A stretch of 64,000 nucleotides of DNA from JBBQXK01 sp038209775 (GCA_038209775.1 JBBQXK010000017.1:1-64000); one strand, 5' to 3'; numbered from the stretch's first letter, positions 1 to 8,320 are shown. The notes: a model not told the origin generated them from the letters alone. Numbers and translations are program-made.

Positions 1-243
1 GCCTCGCGCGCCGAAACGCTGGCCCCCCTCACCGCGCTTGGGGCCACGGTCAACCTTGCCAGCCGTCTGGAAAGCAAGACCAAGGACCTGGCCGTGCAAA
101 CCATCGTCTCCGCCGATTGCATGACCGCCGCCGCCCTCACCCCCGGCCCCCGCGTCACGCTCCAGACCATCGAGGTGCGTGGCATGGTCACCCCCGTCCC
201 CGTCTGGACCGCCCAACGCGCGATCGACCTCCCTACCCCCTGA
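1..243 (+). CDS. C-terminal end of a class III adenylate/guanylate cyclase (5' truncated by the window)
   Basis: The gene enters from the left edge and 80 residues are visible, open from base 1 to a TGA. Residues 12-24 read TALGATVNLASRL, the conserved late block of class III nucleotidyl cyclases that normally reads GDxVNxAxRLE and holds the Asn and Arg used in purine and transition-state binding; both are present here. The tail VRGMVTPVPVW is the strand these cyclases carry at their end. The family makes cAMP or cGMP from the triphosphate; which one cannot be told from this fragment. It lies 163 bp upstream of a DUF3095 gene and a few kilobases from a cyclic-nucleotide-binding protein, which suggests a shared signalling role. 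The N-terminal sensor part is not visible. Confidence 0.85.
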   Translation, partial: ASRAETLAPLTALGATVNLASRLESKTKDLAVQTIVSADCMTAAALTPGPRVTLQTIEVRGMVTPVPVWTAQRAIDLPTP

Positions 244-269
244 CCCCTTCCCATTCGCCTTTGCACAAG

Positions 270-308
270 TATCCCACGGGGGGGTGCGGGGGGGTGTGAA
301 ACCCCCCC
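270..308 (+). repeat. G-tract hairpin element, copy 1
   Basis: The element reads TATCCCAC, G7, TGC, G7, TGTGAAA, C7. The second G7 (288-294) and the C7 (302-308) pair perfectly around the loop TGTGAAA. The same element with runs of 6/6/6 occurs at 21482-21517. Both copies lie between genes, just after a stop codon and 50-100 bp before the next start on the same strand. There is no U-tract, so an ordinary Rho-independent terminator is unlikely. It could be an interspersed repeat or a leader structure. Confidence 0.8.
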
Positions 309-406
309 GGGGCGCTACGGTCCCGCCAGAAACGCGGCCCCCGGCAATGCACCACCCCACGGCCATGTTCCTTGACCCCCGCCACCACCATGCCCACAGT
401 CGCGCA

Positions 407-1555
407 ATGACCGACCAAAGCCCCGCCTTCCTCGCCACCCTGCCGGTGTTCGCCCGGTTTGAAGATGTGGCCGACCCCGCCCGCTATGTGCCCCTGCCCG
501 ACGGCTGGTCGCTGGCCCTGGCCGATGTGGTGTCCTCGACCGAGGCGATTGCGGCGGGCAAGTACAAGATGGTGAACATGGCCGGCGCCGCCGTCATCAC
601 CGCCACGCTGAACGCACTTGGCCGCAACGACTACCCCTTCGTGTTCGGTGGCGACGGTGCCGCAATCGCTGTGCCACCCGAAAGCAAGGTCGCGGTGCAG
701 GCGGCCCTCGCCGCCGTCGCGCGCTGGATATCCGATGATCTCGGACTTTCGATGCGCACCGCCCTTGTCCCCGTGGCCGCGATCCGCGCGGCGGGGCGCG
801 ATGTGCAGGTGGCGCGCTTTCAGGCCAGTGCCGCCATGGCCTTTGCGATGTTCGCGGGCGGCGGGTCGTCCTGGGCCGAGGCCGCAATGAAGGCCGGCGA
901 ATACGCCATCCCGATGGCCCCCCCCGGCACCCGCGCCGACCTCACCGGCCTTTCCTGCCGCTGGAACCCGGTGCAGGCGCGCAAGGGCAACATCCTGTCG
1001 GTCATCGCCATCCCCGCCCCCGGCGGCGATCCGCAGGCGTTCCGCGCGCTCGTGGCCGATGTCGTGGCCATCGGCAACGCAGGCGAAGACCAGGGCAGCC
1101 CCCTGCCGCCCGAGGGGCCCAAACCGCGCCTCTACTTCGCCGGCATGGATGCCGAGGCGCGGGCGGCAGCCCCGGCCGGCCAGCGCTTGCGCGCCAAGAT
1201 CGGCATCGTGATGCAGATCGTGATCTCCACCCTCCTGCACCGCCTGAACCGCAGCCTTGGCGGCTTCGACGCGCGCCAGTACGGGCGCGAGTTGTCGGCC
1301 AACTCGGATTTCCGCAAATTCGACGACGGGCTGAAGATGACGCTCGATGTCGATGACGCGGGCCTTGCCCGCATCCGCGCCCGGCTGCAGACAGCCCGGG
1401 CCGACGGTGTCTGCCGCTTTGGCCTGCACGCCCAGGCCTCGGCACTGGTGACCTGCATCGTGCCCTCGGCGATGGGGGCCGATCACATGCACTTCATCGA
1501 CGGGGCCGAAGGCGGCTATGCACAGGCCGCCCAGTCAATGAAATCCTCTGCCTGA
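407..1555 (+). CDS. DUF3095 family protein with class III cyclase-like motifs
   Basis: A 382-residue protein matching the DUF3095 family as I recall it. The open frame extends upstream to base 179, but that part crosses the G-tract hairpin and is low-complexity, so the start MTDQSPAF at 407 is chosen; no strong ribosome site is visible. Two blocks resemble the metal-binding strands of class III nucleotidyl cyclases: LADVVSSTEAI (about residues 40-50) and YPFVFGGDGAAIAV (about 78-91), which would supply the two acidic metal ligands. The C-terminal half has no motif I recognise. The gene lies directly behind the end of a real cyclase gene and ahead of a membrane ABC protein and a cNMP-binding protein. 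Nucleotide cyclase or nucleotide-binding activity is inference; the family has no function that I know of. Confidence 0.8.
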   Translation: MTDQSPAFLATLPVFARFEDVADPARYVPLPDGWSLALADVVSSTEAIAAGKYKMVNMAGAAVITATLNALGRNDYPFVFGGDGAAIAVPPESKVAVQAALAAVARWISDDLGLSMRTALVPVAAIRAAGRDVQVARFQASAAMAFAMFAGGGSSWAEAAMKAGEYAIPMAPPGTRADLTGLSCRWNPVQARKGNILSVIAIPAPGGDPQAFRALVADVVAIGNAGEDQGSPLPPEGPKPRLYFAGMDAEARAAAPAGQRLRAKIGIVMQIVISTLLHRLNRSLGGFDARQYGRELSANSDFRKFDDGLKMTLDVDDAGLARIRARLQTARADGVCRFGLHAQASALVTCIVPSAMGADHMHFIDGAEGGYAQAAQSMKSSA

Positions 1556-1601
1556 TACGCTCCCGGGGGCCGTTGCCGAACCGGGGCTTGCACCGCGCGC
1601 C

Positions 1602-1661
1602 TGTACATACAGATGACATACGGAAAACATACGGGTTGCAGACGGATCGCATACGGCCGTA
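1602..1661 (+). repeat. 60-bp palindrome plus 4 x 11-bp repeat module, copy A
   Basis: The module has the palindrome TGTACATACA (1602-1611), a 6-base gap GATGAC, then four 11-bp units at 1618, 1629, 1640 and 1651: ATACGGAAAAC, ATACGGGTTGC, AGACGGATCGC and ATACGGCCGTA. The same architecture recurs at 34941-35000 and, on the minus strand, at 44954-45013. It lies in the 198-bp gap upstream of the 1754 ABC gene. An 11-bp period is about one helical turn, which would suit a protein binding on one face of the DNA; that is inference. Confidence 0.85.
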
Positions 1662-1753
1662 ACCCGGCGCATCCACAATCGGCTTGATCCGGCAGGGTGG
1701 TTCGGATTGACTGACAGCGCCCCCTGCGCCCCCACATCAGGCCGCCCGATCCC

Positions 1754-4477
1754 ATGCTCGACCCGTCCCTTTCAAGCTACATCTGGCGTCACACCAAGCC
1801 GCAACAGATCTGGATCCTGTGCGTCGTCGCCCTGTCGATGATTCCCTATTTCATGTCGTTCAACCTGCCCAAGATGATCGTGAACGGCCCGATTCAGGGT
1901 GCCGGATTCGAAAACCCCGAAGCCACGCAGATCTTTGGCCGGCTGGCATTCTCGCTGCCCGGTCTGGGTGAGGTGGTGCTGTTTCAGGGGATGGAGCTGG
2001 AGCGGGTGGCCACACTCATGGCACTCAGCGCAGTGTTTCTGGGGCTGGTGATCGTCAACGGATTGTTCAAGTATTACATCAATATATACAAGGGCCGCCT
2101 GGGCGAACGGCTGCTGCGGCGGTTGCGCTATTCGCTGGTTGACCGGGTGCTGCGGTTCCCCCCCGCCACCTTCCGGCGGATGAAGGGCGCGGAAATCGCG
2201 TCCATGGTGAAGGATGAGGTTGAACCCATCGGCGGCTTCACCGGCGATGCCTTTGTCTCACCCGCCCTTCTGGGCGGTCAGGCGCTGACGGCCCTTGTGT
2301 TCATCTTTGTGCAATCGGTGCCCCTTGGCCTGATCACCACCGCCCTTGTGTCGGTGCAGGTGTTCATCATCCCCCGCATGCGCCGCCGCCTTCTGGTGCT
2401 GGGCCGCGAACGGCAACTGACCGCCCGCCAACTATCTGGCCGGGTTAGCGAAATCGTCGACGGCATCCATACGATCCACGCCTATGACACCTCCAACTAC
2501 GAACGCGCCGACATCGCTGCACGGCTGGGGCGGATCTTCAAGATCCGCTTCGACATCTACCAGTGGAAGTTCATGGTGAAGTTCATCAACAACTTTCTGG
2601 CTTCTGTCACCCCGTTCCTTTTCTACAGCGTCGGCGGGTTTCTGGCGCTGAACGGGCAGTTGGACATCGGCCAGCTTGTCGCTGTGATCGGCGCCTACAA
2701 AGACCTTCCCGGCCCCTTGAAAGAGCTGATCGACTGGGACCAGCTTCGCCAGGACGTGCAGGTCAAGTATTCCGAAGTGGTCACTCAGTTTGCCATCGAT
2801 GGCATGATCGACCCCGCAATCCAGACCATGTCGGCAACCCCCGCCACCGGACTGCTGGCCGCGCCCCTTGCCGCGCAGGCCCTTGGCGTGGTTGACGATT
2901 CCGGGGCCAACCTGTTGCAGCGCGTGGATTTTTCCGTGCAACCGGGTGAGGCGGTGGCGGTCGTCGGCAACACCTCTGGCGGCGGCGATGTGCTGGCCGA
3001 GGCTTTGGCGCGCATCGTCTGGCCGTCCAGCGGCAAGATCACGGCGGGCGGTCAGAACCTGCACGACCTGCCCGAGTCGATCACCGGCCGCGCCGTGACC
3101 TACGCCGGGCATGAGGCGTATTTCTTCTCGGCCCCGGTGCGCGACAACCTGTTCTACGGCCTGAAACACGCCCCCCTGACCGAAGGCACCTATGCCGACG
3201 GCCCCGCCCGCACCACCCGCATCTGGGCGCAGAACGAGGCACGGCTGGCCGCGAACCCTGATTTCGATCTGACCGGCGAATGGATCGACTATGCGGCCCT
3301 TGGCGTCGAAGGCCCCGAGGCGCTGATGACACGGGTGCTGGCGGCACTGGATACGGTGTTGATGACACGCGATATTCTGGACCTGGCACTGCGGTCCGTG
3401 ATGAACCCCGCAGCCCATCCCGAACTGGCGACAGGCATCGTTGCAATGCGCCAGACCCTGCGCGAGGAACTGGCGAAACAGGGCATCGACGGCCTGATCG
3501 TGCCGTTCGAGCCCGAGACCTACAACCCCGAAGCCACGGTGTTCGAGAACCTGTTGTTCGGCAACCCGCGCAAACCGGCACTGATGCCCGCCCAGATCGG
3601 CACCAATCCCTATTTCCGCAGCCTGCTCAAGGCGCAGGGTCTGGACGACGCGCTGTTCGTCATGGGCCGCGAGATTGCGCGGAACATGATCGAACTCTTC
3701 GCCGACCTGCCCCCCGATCACATCTTTTTCCAGCAGCTGACCTTCATGAATGCCGATGAGATTCCAGCCTATCAGGCACTGCTGCAAAAGCTGGACAAAG
3801 GCACGGCCCCGGTCACCGACGATGACCGTAACCGCATGATCCGGCTCAGTTTCGACTATGTCGAACCGCGCCACCGCTTTGGCCTGCTGACGCCCGACCT
3901 GATGGACAGGATGGTGGCGCTGCGCCGGTCGTTCCACGCGGGCCTGCCCGCCGATCTGACCGACGCGGTCGAGCAGTACAGCCCGGGTCTGTACATCGCG
4001 TCGGCGGGGTTGCTGGACAACATGCTGTTCGGCCGGATCAGCCACAGGTTCCGCGATGGCGGTGATCGCGTGTCGGAAACGGTATCGGGCCTGCTGCGGC
4101 CGCTTGGGCTTTATGACACCGTGCTGGCCATCGGGCTGGATTACGAGGTGGGCACCGGCGGCAAGCGGCTGACCATGGCGCAGCGGCAAAAGCTCAACCT
4201 CGCGCGGGCGCTGATCCGGCGGTCGGATTATTACATTTTCAACCGTCCCCTGACATCACTGGACAAGCGGGCGCAGGAACAGGTCGTGGGCAACGTCCTG
4301 GCCTATCTGCGCCAGGGTGATGCGACACCGGGCATCGTGTGGGTCCTGTCGAACGTGGCAACCGCCGTGGCGTTTGACCGGGTGGCGGTATTCGACCGCG
4401 GCAACTTGTCCGATCAGGGGCCACATGCGGAACTGATCGAAAGAAACGGTATCTTCCGCGAGATGTTGTCGGCATAA
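1754..4477 (+). CDS. ABC exporter-type membrane protein with a catalytically dead, interrupted ATPase domain
   Basis: A 907-residue protein with an N-terminal type I exporter transmembrane domain (about residues 20-330), then an ATPase half that has lost every catalytic element. The Walker A position reads GNTSGGGDVL (about 404-413) with no GK[ST]. The Walker B position reads YYIFNRPLTSLD (about 826-837), with Asn-Arg where Asp-Glu is expected. The switch His is replaced in VLSNVATAV (about 864). The signature survives only partly as GGKRLTMAQRQ (about 802). Some 340 residues separate the post-Q-loop block from the signature, and the block recurs three times: VRDNLFYGL (about 462), VFENLLFGN (about 595) and LLDNMLFGR (about 753). 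ATP-driven transport by this chain alone is therefore unlikely; a scaffold or receptor role, or partnership with an active ATPase, is inferred. A cNMP-binding gene follows after 27 bp. Confidence 0.85.
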   Translation: MLDPSLSSYIWRHTKPQQIWILCVVALSMIPYFMSFNLPKMIVNGPIQGAGFENPEATQIFGRLAFSLPGLGEVVLFQGMELERVATLMALSAVFLGLVIVNGLFKYYINIYKGRLGERLLRRLRYSLVDRVLRFPPATFRRMKGAEIASMVKDEVEPIGGFTGDAFVSPALLGGQALTALVFIFVQSVPLGLITTALVSVQVFIIPRMRRRLLVLGRERQLTARQLSGRVSEIVDGIHTIHAYDTSNYERADIAARLGRIFKIRFDIYQWKFMVKFINNFLASVTPFLFYSVGGFLALNGQLDIGQLVAVIGAYKDLPGPLKELIDWDQLRQDVQVKYSEVVTQFAIDGMIDPAIQTMSATPATGLLAAPLAAQALGVVDDSGANLLQRVDFSVQPGEAVAVVGNTSGGGDVLAEALARIVWPSSGKITAGGQNLHDLPESITGRAVTYAGHEAYFFSAPVRDNLFYGLKHAPLTEGTYADGPARTTRIWAQNEARLAANPDFDLTGEWIDYAALGVEGPEALMTRVLAALDTVLMTRDILDLALRSVMNPAAHPELATGIVAMRQTLREELAKQGIDGLIVPFEPETYNPEATVFENLLFGNPRKPALMPAQIGTNPYFRSLLKAQGLDDALFVMGREIARNMIELFADLPPDHIFFQQLTFMNADEIPAYQALLQKLDKGTAPVTDDDRNRMIRLSFDYVEPRHRFGLLTPDLMDRMVALRRSFHAGLPADLTDAVEQYSPGLYIASAGLLDNMLFGRISHRFRDGGDRVSETVSGLLRPLGLYDTVLAIGLDYEVGTGGKRLTMAQRQKLNLARALIRRSDYYIFNRPLTSLDKRAQEQVVGNVLAYLRQGDATPGIVWVLSNVATAVAFDRVAVFDRGNLSDQGPHAELIERNGIFREMLSA

Positions 4478-4504
4478 TCACGGATACGAGAGGGGATCAC
4501 CGAG

Positions 4505-4957
4505 ATGATGCTGAACGATGAAGTCAGGATGTTGCAGCAGGTGCCGCTGTTTTCGGGCGTGTCACCCGCCAAGCTGAAGCTTCTGGCCTTCACGTCGGAC
4601 CGCGTCAGCTACCGCGCGGAAGAATTCCTGTTCATGCAAGGCGATACGGGCGATGCGGCTTTTGTGATTCTGAACGGCATCGCTGACATTCTGGTCGACA
4701 GCCCCAAGGGCCAGATCAAGGTGGCCGAGGTGGGCGAGAACTCGATCGTTGGCGAAATTGCGATCCTGTGCGATGTGGCCCGCACCGCCACCGTCCGCGC
4801 CCATACCCAGGTTGAGGCGCTGCGGATCAGCAAGGAGAACTTCTTCAAACTGATGTCGGATTTCCCCGACATGACGCTGCAGGTTGTCCGCGTGCTGGCC
4901 GACCGCCTGCATGCGACCACTGCCGAACTGACCGCCGCGCGCGCCCGGGTGAACTGA
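4505..4957 (+). CDS. Stand-alone cyclic nucleotide-binding domain protein
   Basis: A 150-residue protein made almost entirely of one Crp-type cyclic nucleotide-binding beta-barrel and its C helix, without the helix-turn-helix of Crp/Fnr regulators. The phosphate-binding cassette GEIAILCDVARTATV (about residues 83-97) keeps the Glu and Arg that contact the cyclic phosphate and ribose, so it should bind cAMP or cGMP. The start at 4505 (ATGATG) has AGGGGA 8 bases upstream. It follows the dead-ATPase ABC gene by 27 bp and probably shares its transcript, so it may be that protein's soluble ligand-sensing partner. No output domain is present. Confidence 0.9.
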   Translation: MMLNDEVRMLQQVPLFSGVSPAKLKLLAFTSDRVSYRAEEFLFMQGDTGDAAFVILNGIADILVDSPKGQIKVAEVGENSIVGEIAILCDVARTATVRAHTQVEALRISKENFFKLMSDFPDMTLQVVRVLADRLHATTAELTAARARVN

Positions 4958-4970
4958 CGCAGGGGCAGCC

Positions 4971-4994
4971 GGGCAAAATGCCCTGATTTTGCCC
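4971..4994 (+). terminator. Hairpin after the cNMP-binding gene, possible terminator
   Basis: A perfect 8-bp stem GGGCAAAA/TTTTGCCC with loop TGCCCTGA begins 14 bp after the stop of the cNMP-binding gene. The T-run is inside the stem and no separate U-tract follows, so it is a weak candidate for a terminator on either strand. Confidence 0.4.
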
Positions 4995-5121
4995 CTCGCC
5001 TGTCGCAATCCTTTTCCATATCATCGACGCCGAGCTATCTCCTCACGCAGGATCACGTTCCGTTGTCCAGCCGCCTGACCCAAGCAGACCAGACCCGCGC
5101 CCGCGCCGCGCGCACCTGCGG

Positions 5122-5952
5122 ATGACAGTCGGGCAGTTCCAGGTGAAACTCTGGGGCGTGCGCGGCAGCTTGCCAGTATCCGGCCCCGATTTCCGCAAAT
5201 ATGGCGGCAATACCATCTGCATCGAGATGCGTTGCGGCGACGATGTGCTGCTGTTCGATGCGGGAACCGGCATGGCGGCGGCGGGCCGGGCCCTGATTGC
5301 CGAAGGGCGGCGGGCGTTCAACCTGTTCTTCAGCCACTGGCATTATGACCATGTCATGGGACTGCCGTTCTTTGTGCCCCTGTATGATTCGTCTGCCGCG
5401 CTGACGATCTGGTCGGGCCACATGTCCGACCGGATGACCACGGCACAGATGATGACCGAATTCATGCGCCAGCCATTCTTTCCCATCGGCCCCGACATGT
5501 GCCGAAGCTGCGTGTCGACGCGCGATTTCGCGGCCGGCGATGTGCTGACACCGTTTCCGGGGGTGACGCTGCGCACCGGGCTTTTGAACCATCCGGGCGG
5601 GTCGGTCGGTTACCGGGTTGAGTTTGGCGGAAGGGCGGTGGCGCTGATCACCGACACCGAACATGAACCCGGCACATTGGACCCTGCAGTGCTGAAGTTG
5701 ATCGAAGGCGTCGATCTGGTCCTGTACGATGCCAGCTTCGAGGAAGAGGAGTTGGCCATGTTCCGCGGTTTTGGCCATTCAAGCTGGCAGCAAGGCATAT
5801 TGCTGGCGCGGGCGGCGGGGGTGCGGTCGCTGGGGTTCATCCACCACGCGAAATGGCGCACCGACAAACAGTTGACCAAGATCGAACGGATTGCCAAAGC
5901 GCAGTTTTCCGGCGCCTTCTGCGGGCGCGACGGTCAGGTGATCGAGGTCTGA
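5122..5952 (+). CDS. Metallo-beta-lactamase fold hydrolase
   Basis: A 276-residue MBL-fold protein. It opens with WGVRGSLPVSGPDFRKYGGN, the hallmark of an RNase Z/phosphodiesterase-like branch. The metal motif SHWHYDHVMG (residues 72-81) supplies HxHxDH. Further ligands are probably His in LLNHPGG (about 157), Asp in the YDASF block and His in IHHAKWRTD. Members of this branch cleave phosphodiester or related bonds, and some relatives hydrolyse cyclic nucleotides or are fused to cNMP-binding domains. Next to a cyclase and a cNMP-binding protein, a phosphodiesterase that ends the signal is plausible but unproven. The ATG at 5122 is the first usable start, with a weak ribosome site. The gene converges on the glycosyltransferase at 5934 and their ends overlap by 19 bp. 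Confidence 0.85.
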   Translation: MTVGQFQVKLWGVRGSLPVSGPDFRKYGGNTICIEMRCGDDVLLFDAGTGMAAAGRALIAEGRRAFNLFFSHWHYDHVMGLPFFVPLYDSSAALTIWSGHMSDRMTTAQMMTEFMRQPFFPIGPDMCRSCVSTRDFAAGDVLTPFPGVTLRTGLLNHPGGSVGYRVEFGGRAVALITDTEHEPGTLDPAVLKLIEGVDLVLYDASFEEEELAMFRGFGHSSWQQGILLARAAGVRSLGFIHHAKWRTDKQLTKIERIAKAQFSGAFCGRDGQVIEV

Positions 5953-7091
5953 CGCCTGCGCAGCGCAAGGTCATGCAGGATCGTGGCACTGCGGGCAGCC
6001 CCATCGACCGCAATCGGCACCTGCGCGGGATCGGGGCCTGTCAGCGCGGTGCGGATGCCTGCCGCCAGAACTTCGCCGGTCAGGCCTGCATCAGACACCA
6101 CCGTCACCCGCCCCAGACGCGCCAGACGTTCCGCACGGTCGGCCTGTTCGGTCTCTCCCTGCCCGGTAAAGGGCACCAGAACCGCGCGGCAACCCGCCTG
6201 CAGGATATCCCCCACCGTGTTGTAGCCCGCCTGCGACACCGACAGCGCGGCACCTGCCATCAGGCTGGTCAGATCGGGGCGGAACCGGGTCAGCGTCACA
6301 TTCGGGGATTTGCGGGCATTGGCATCATCGACCTCGGACTGCGGCAGGTTCGGGCCGCAGATCACCAGCCAGCGGGCGATATCGGGCATCAGTGCCGCTG
6401 CGTCGATCCCGGCGCGCACCAGCCCCGCCCCGACCGCCCCACCCCCCGCCGACAGTAGGATATCGAACCGCTCGGGTGCGGGCGGCGGTGGCGGCGGCAC
6501 CACAAGGCCGGAATAAACGACCTTGTCGGCAATCTGGTCGGCATAAGGAAAGCTGTCGCCAAGGGCGGCAAAGGCCGGGTCACCATGCACCAGCACCATA
6601 TCGAAATGCCGCTGCACCAGTTCGACCGTTTCGGCGTCGCGCGATGGTTTCGACCGGCGTTGCAGGATATCGCGCAGGGATGCCACAAGGGCAGGGCGGG
6701 GCGTCGTGGCCTCGATCGCGGCAATCAGGGCCATAAGTTCAACGCGCACCTGCTTGCGGCCAAAGGGGAACGCTTCCAGCATCACCACGTCAGGGCGCGC
6801 GTCGTGGAACGCCTGCAACAGCATCGCTTGCCGCTTCGCCATATAGACCGCATCGGCGGGCTGGCCCTGACCGTCCACCAGTCCGCTGAACGACACATCC
6901 CCCACCGCGACCGGCGGCAGGGCGACGTTGGGGATGCCCGGGCCGGGAAACCCGGGCACCGGCATGCCGCCGGTGACCAGCGTCACTTCCATCCCCCGGT
7001 CCACCATGGCGCGCGCGATGCGGCTGGCGCGGCTCAGATGGCCGATGCCCAACAGATGCTGCACATAGAAGAATACCCTCGGTGCGGTCAT
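5934..7091 (-). CDS. Predicted glycosyltransferase (MGDG/MurG-like, GT-B fold)
   Basis: A 385-residue protein. The N-terminus RVFFYVQHLLGIGHLSRASR carries the glycine-rich GIGHLxR loop of GT-B enzymes related to MurG. The C-terminal half has the donor-binding pattern LSVSQAGYNTVGDILQAGCRAVLVPF, in which the Gly/Asn-Thr segment would hold the nucleotide sugar. It is the last of three overlapping genes: its ATG shares ATGA with the stop of the 7088 gene. It shares its opening motif with the first gene of the set (8317-9537), so the two are probably distant paralogues. Substrate and product cannot be told; a surface or extracellular glycan or glycolipid is likely from the neighbours. Confidence 0.85.
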   Translation of the reverse strand: MTAPRVFFYVQHLLGIGHLSRASRIARAMVDRGMEVTLVTGGMPVPGFPGPGIPNVALPPVAVGDVSFSGLVDGQGQPADAVYMAKRQAMLLQAFHDARPDVVMLEAFPFGRKQVRVELMALIAAIEATTPRPALVASLRDILQRRSKPSRDAETVELVQRHFDMVLVHGDPAFAALGDSFPYADQIADKVVYSGLVVPPPPPPAPERFDILLSAGGGAVGAGLVRAGIDAAALMPDIARWLVICGPNLPQSEVDDANARKSPNVTLTRFRPDLTSLMAGAALSVSQAGYNTVGDILQAGCRAVLVPFTGQGETEQADRAERLARLGRVTVVSDAGLTGEVLAAGIRTALTGPDPAQVPIAVDGAARSATILHDLALRRRQTSIT

Positions 7092-8320
7092 GTCACCCCC
7101 ATGGAACGAAAAAGCGCCACCAGATCGGCAATGCTGCGGTGATAGTCCAGCGTTGCGCGTACTCTTGCTGCGGCGGCTGTACCCAGCCGGTCGCGCAGGG
7201 CCGGATCGCGGATCGCGGCCTCAAGCGCGCGGGCAAGGGCGGGGGCATCCTCGGGCGGCACCAAGAGGCCGTTGGTCCCATCGGTGAACAGTTCGGGGAT
7301 ACCCGAGATGGCGGTGGTGACGCAGGTCAGCCCCTGACTTGCCGCCTCGACCAGCACGTTCGGCAAACCATCACGGTCGCCGTCCGGGGTGATGCGGCAG
7401 GCCAAGGCGAACAGGTCGGACGTGCGATAGGCCGCCAGCACCTGTTCCTGATTGACTGCCCCGGCCCATTCCAGCCGATCGGCAATCCCCAGTTCCACAG
7501 CCAGCGCTTGCAGCGCCTTCCGCTCACCCCCGTCGCCCATATGGGTGAACCGCCAGTTCAGCCCGGCGGGCAGCAACGCCAGGGCGCTCAGCAGGATATC
7601 ATAGCCCTTCTTCGGCACCGCCCGACCCACGCTGACAATCCGCACCGGATCGCCGGTGCCATCGCGTGGGGGTCTTGTGCCGGTAAACGGGGCGAAACGG
7701 TCAAGGTTCAGGCCATGATAGCTCAGATGCACCCGGGTGGGGTCGGCGGCGAGGGATTGCAGATGCTTGTGACCCCCGGCGGTGCAGGTCACCACCCATG
7801 ATGCGCGCGCGAGCTTGGCCGCAAGGTCGCGGTCGGTCGAGGTCCAGATGTCTTTGGCATGGGCCGACACGCTGTATCCCACCGCCATGATCCGCGCGGC
7901 ATAATCGGCCACCGACGCCGGCGTGTGGATGAAATGGGCATGCAGCCACCGGCCACCCGCCGGATACTCGGCCACAAGAACTGTCGCCTGACCGAACCGG
8001 CGAAACCGGTTGCGCGTCAGGTCATGACGCAGATCGCCGAGAAAGCCGCGGAACGTGCCCCAGAACCCCGGTTGTCGCAGCGCCACCCAAAGGCCACGCA
8101 TGACGCGCAACGGTTCCTGATGCAGGTACTCGGGCAGATAACTGACCGGGGCCTCGATCTCGGCATGGACGGGGTGGCGCTTGGTATCCGTGGGGTGGCG
8201 CAATGCCACGATGTGCAGCGGCAACCCCGCCAGTTCCAGCCCCCGCAACTCCTGCGCAATGAAGGTTTCCGACAGCCGGGGATAGCCCTTGACCACCACG
8301 ACGATGCGCTGTGTGGTCAC
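7088..8320 (-). CDS. Glycosyltransferase family 4 protein
   Basis: A 410-residue GT-B glycosyltransferase. A longer open frame reaches 8626, but that part lies inside the upstream gene and is Arg/Gly-rich shadow. The GTG at 8320, in the overlap GTGA with the preceding stop, gives the typical start VTTQRIVVVVKGYPRLSETF. The C-terminal donor domain includes VSVGRAVPKKGYDILL (phosphate-binding region) and the EAASQGLTCVTTAISGIPELF block with the usual catalytic Glu region of GT4 enzymes. It belongs to the three-gene glycosyltransferase unit 9537 to 5934. Exact sugar and acceptor are unknown. Confidence 0.9.
   Translation of the reverse strand: MTTQRIVVVVKGYPRLSETFIAQELRGLELAGLPLHIVALRHPTDTKRHPVHAEIEAPVSYLPEYLHQEPLRVMRGLWVALRQPGFWGTFRGFLGDLRHDLTRNRFRRFGQATVLVAEYPAGGRWLHAHFIHTPASVADYAARIMAVGYSVSAHAKDIWTSTDRDLAAKLARASWVVTCTAGGHKHLQSLAADPTRVHLSYHGLNLDRFAPFTGTRPPRDGTGDPVRIVSVGRAVPKKGYDILLSALALLPAGLNWRFTHMGDGGERKALQALAVELGIADRLEWAGAVNQEQVLAAYRTSDLFALACRITPDGDRDGLPNVLVEAASQGLTCVTTAISGIPELFTDGTNGLLVPPEDAPALARALEAAIRDPALRDRLGTAAAARVRATLDYHRSIADLVALFRSMGVT

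Noticed and set aside
2432..4189. Long antisense open frame (585 codons) across the ABC gene, and similar ones at 233-1492 and 29714-31102 on the minus strand
   Set aside because: They are His/Gly/Arg/Gln-rich with no fold-like pattern, lie fully inside well-supported genes, and are expected in GC-rich coding DNA.
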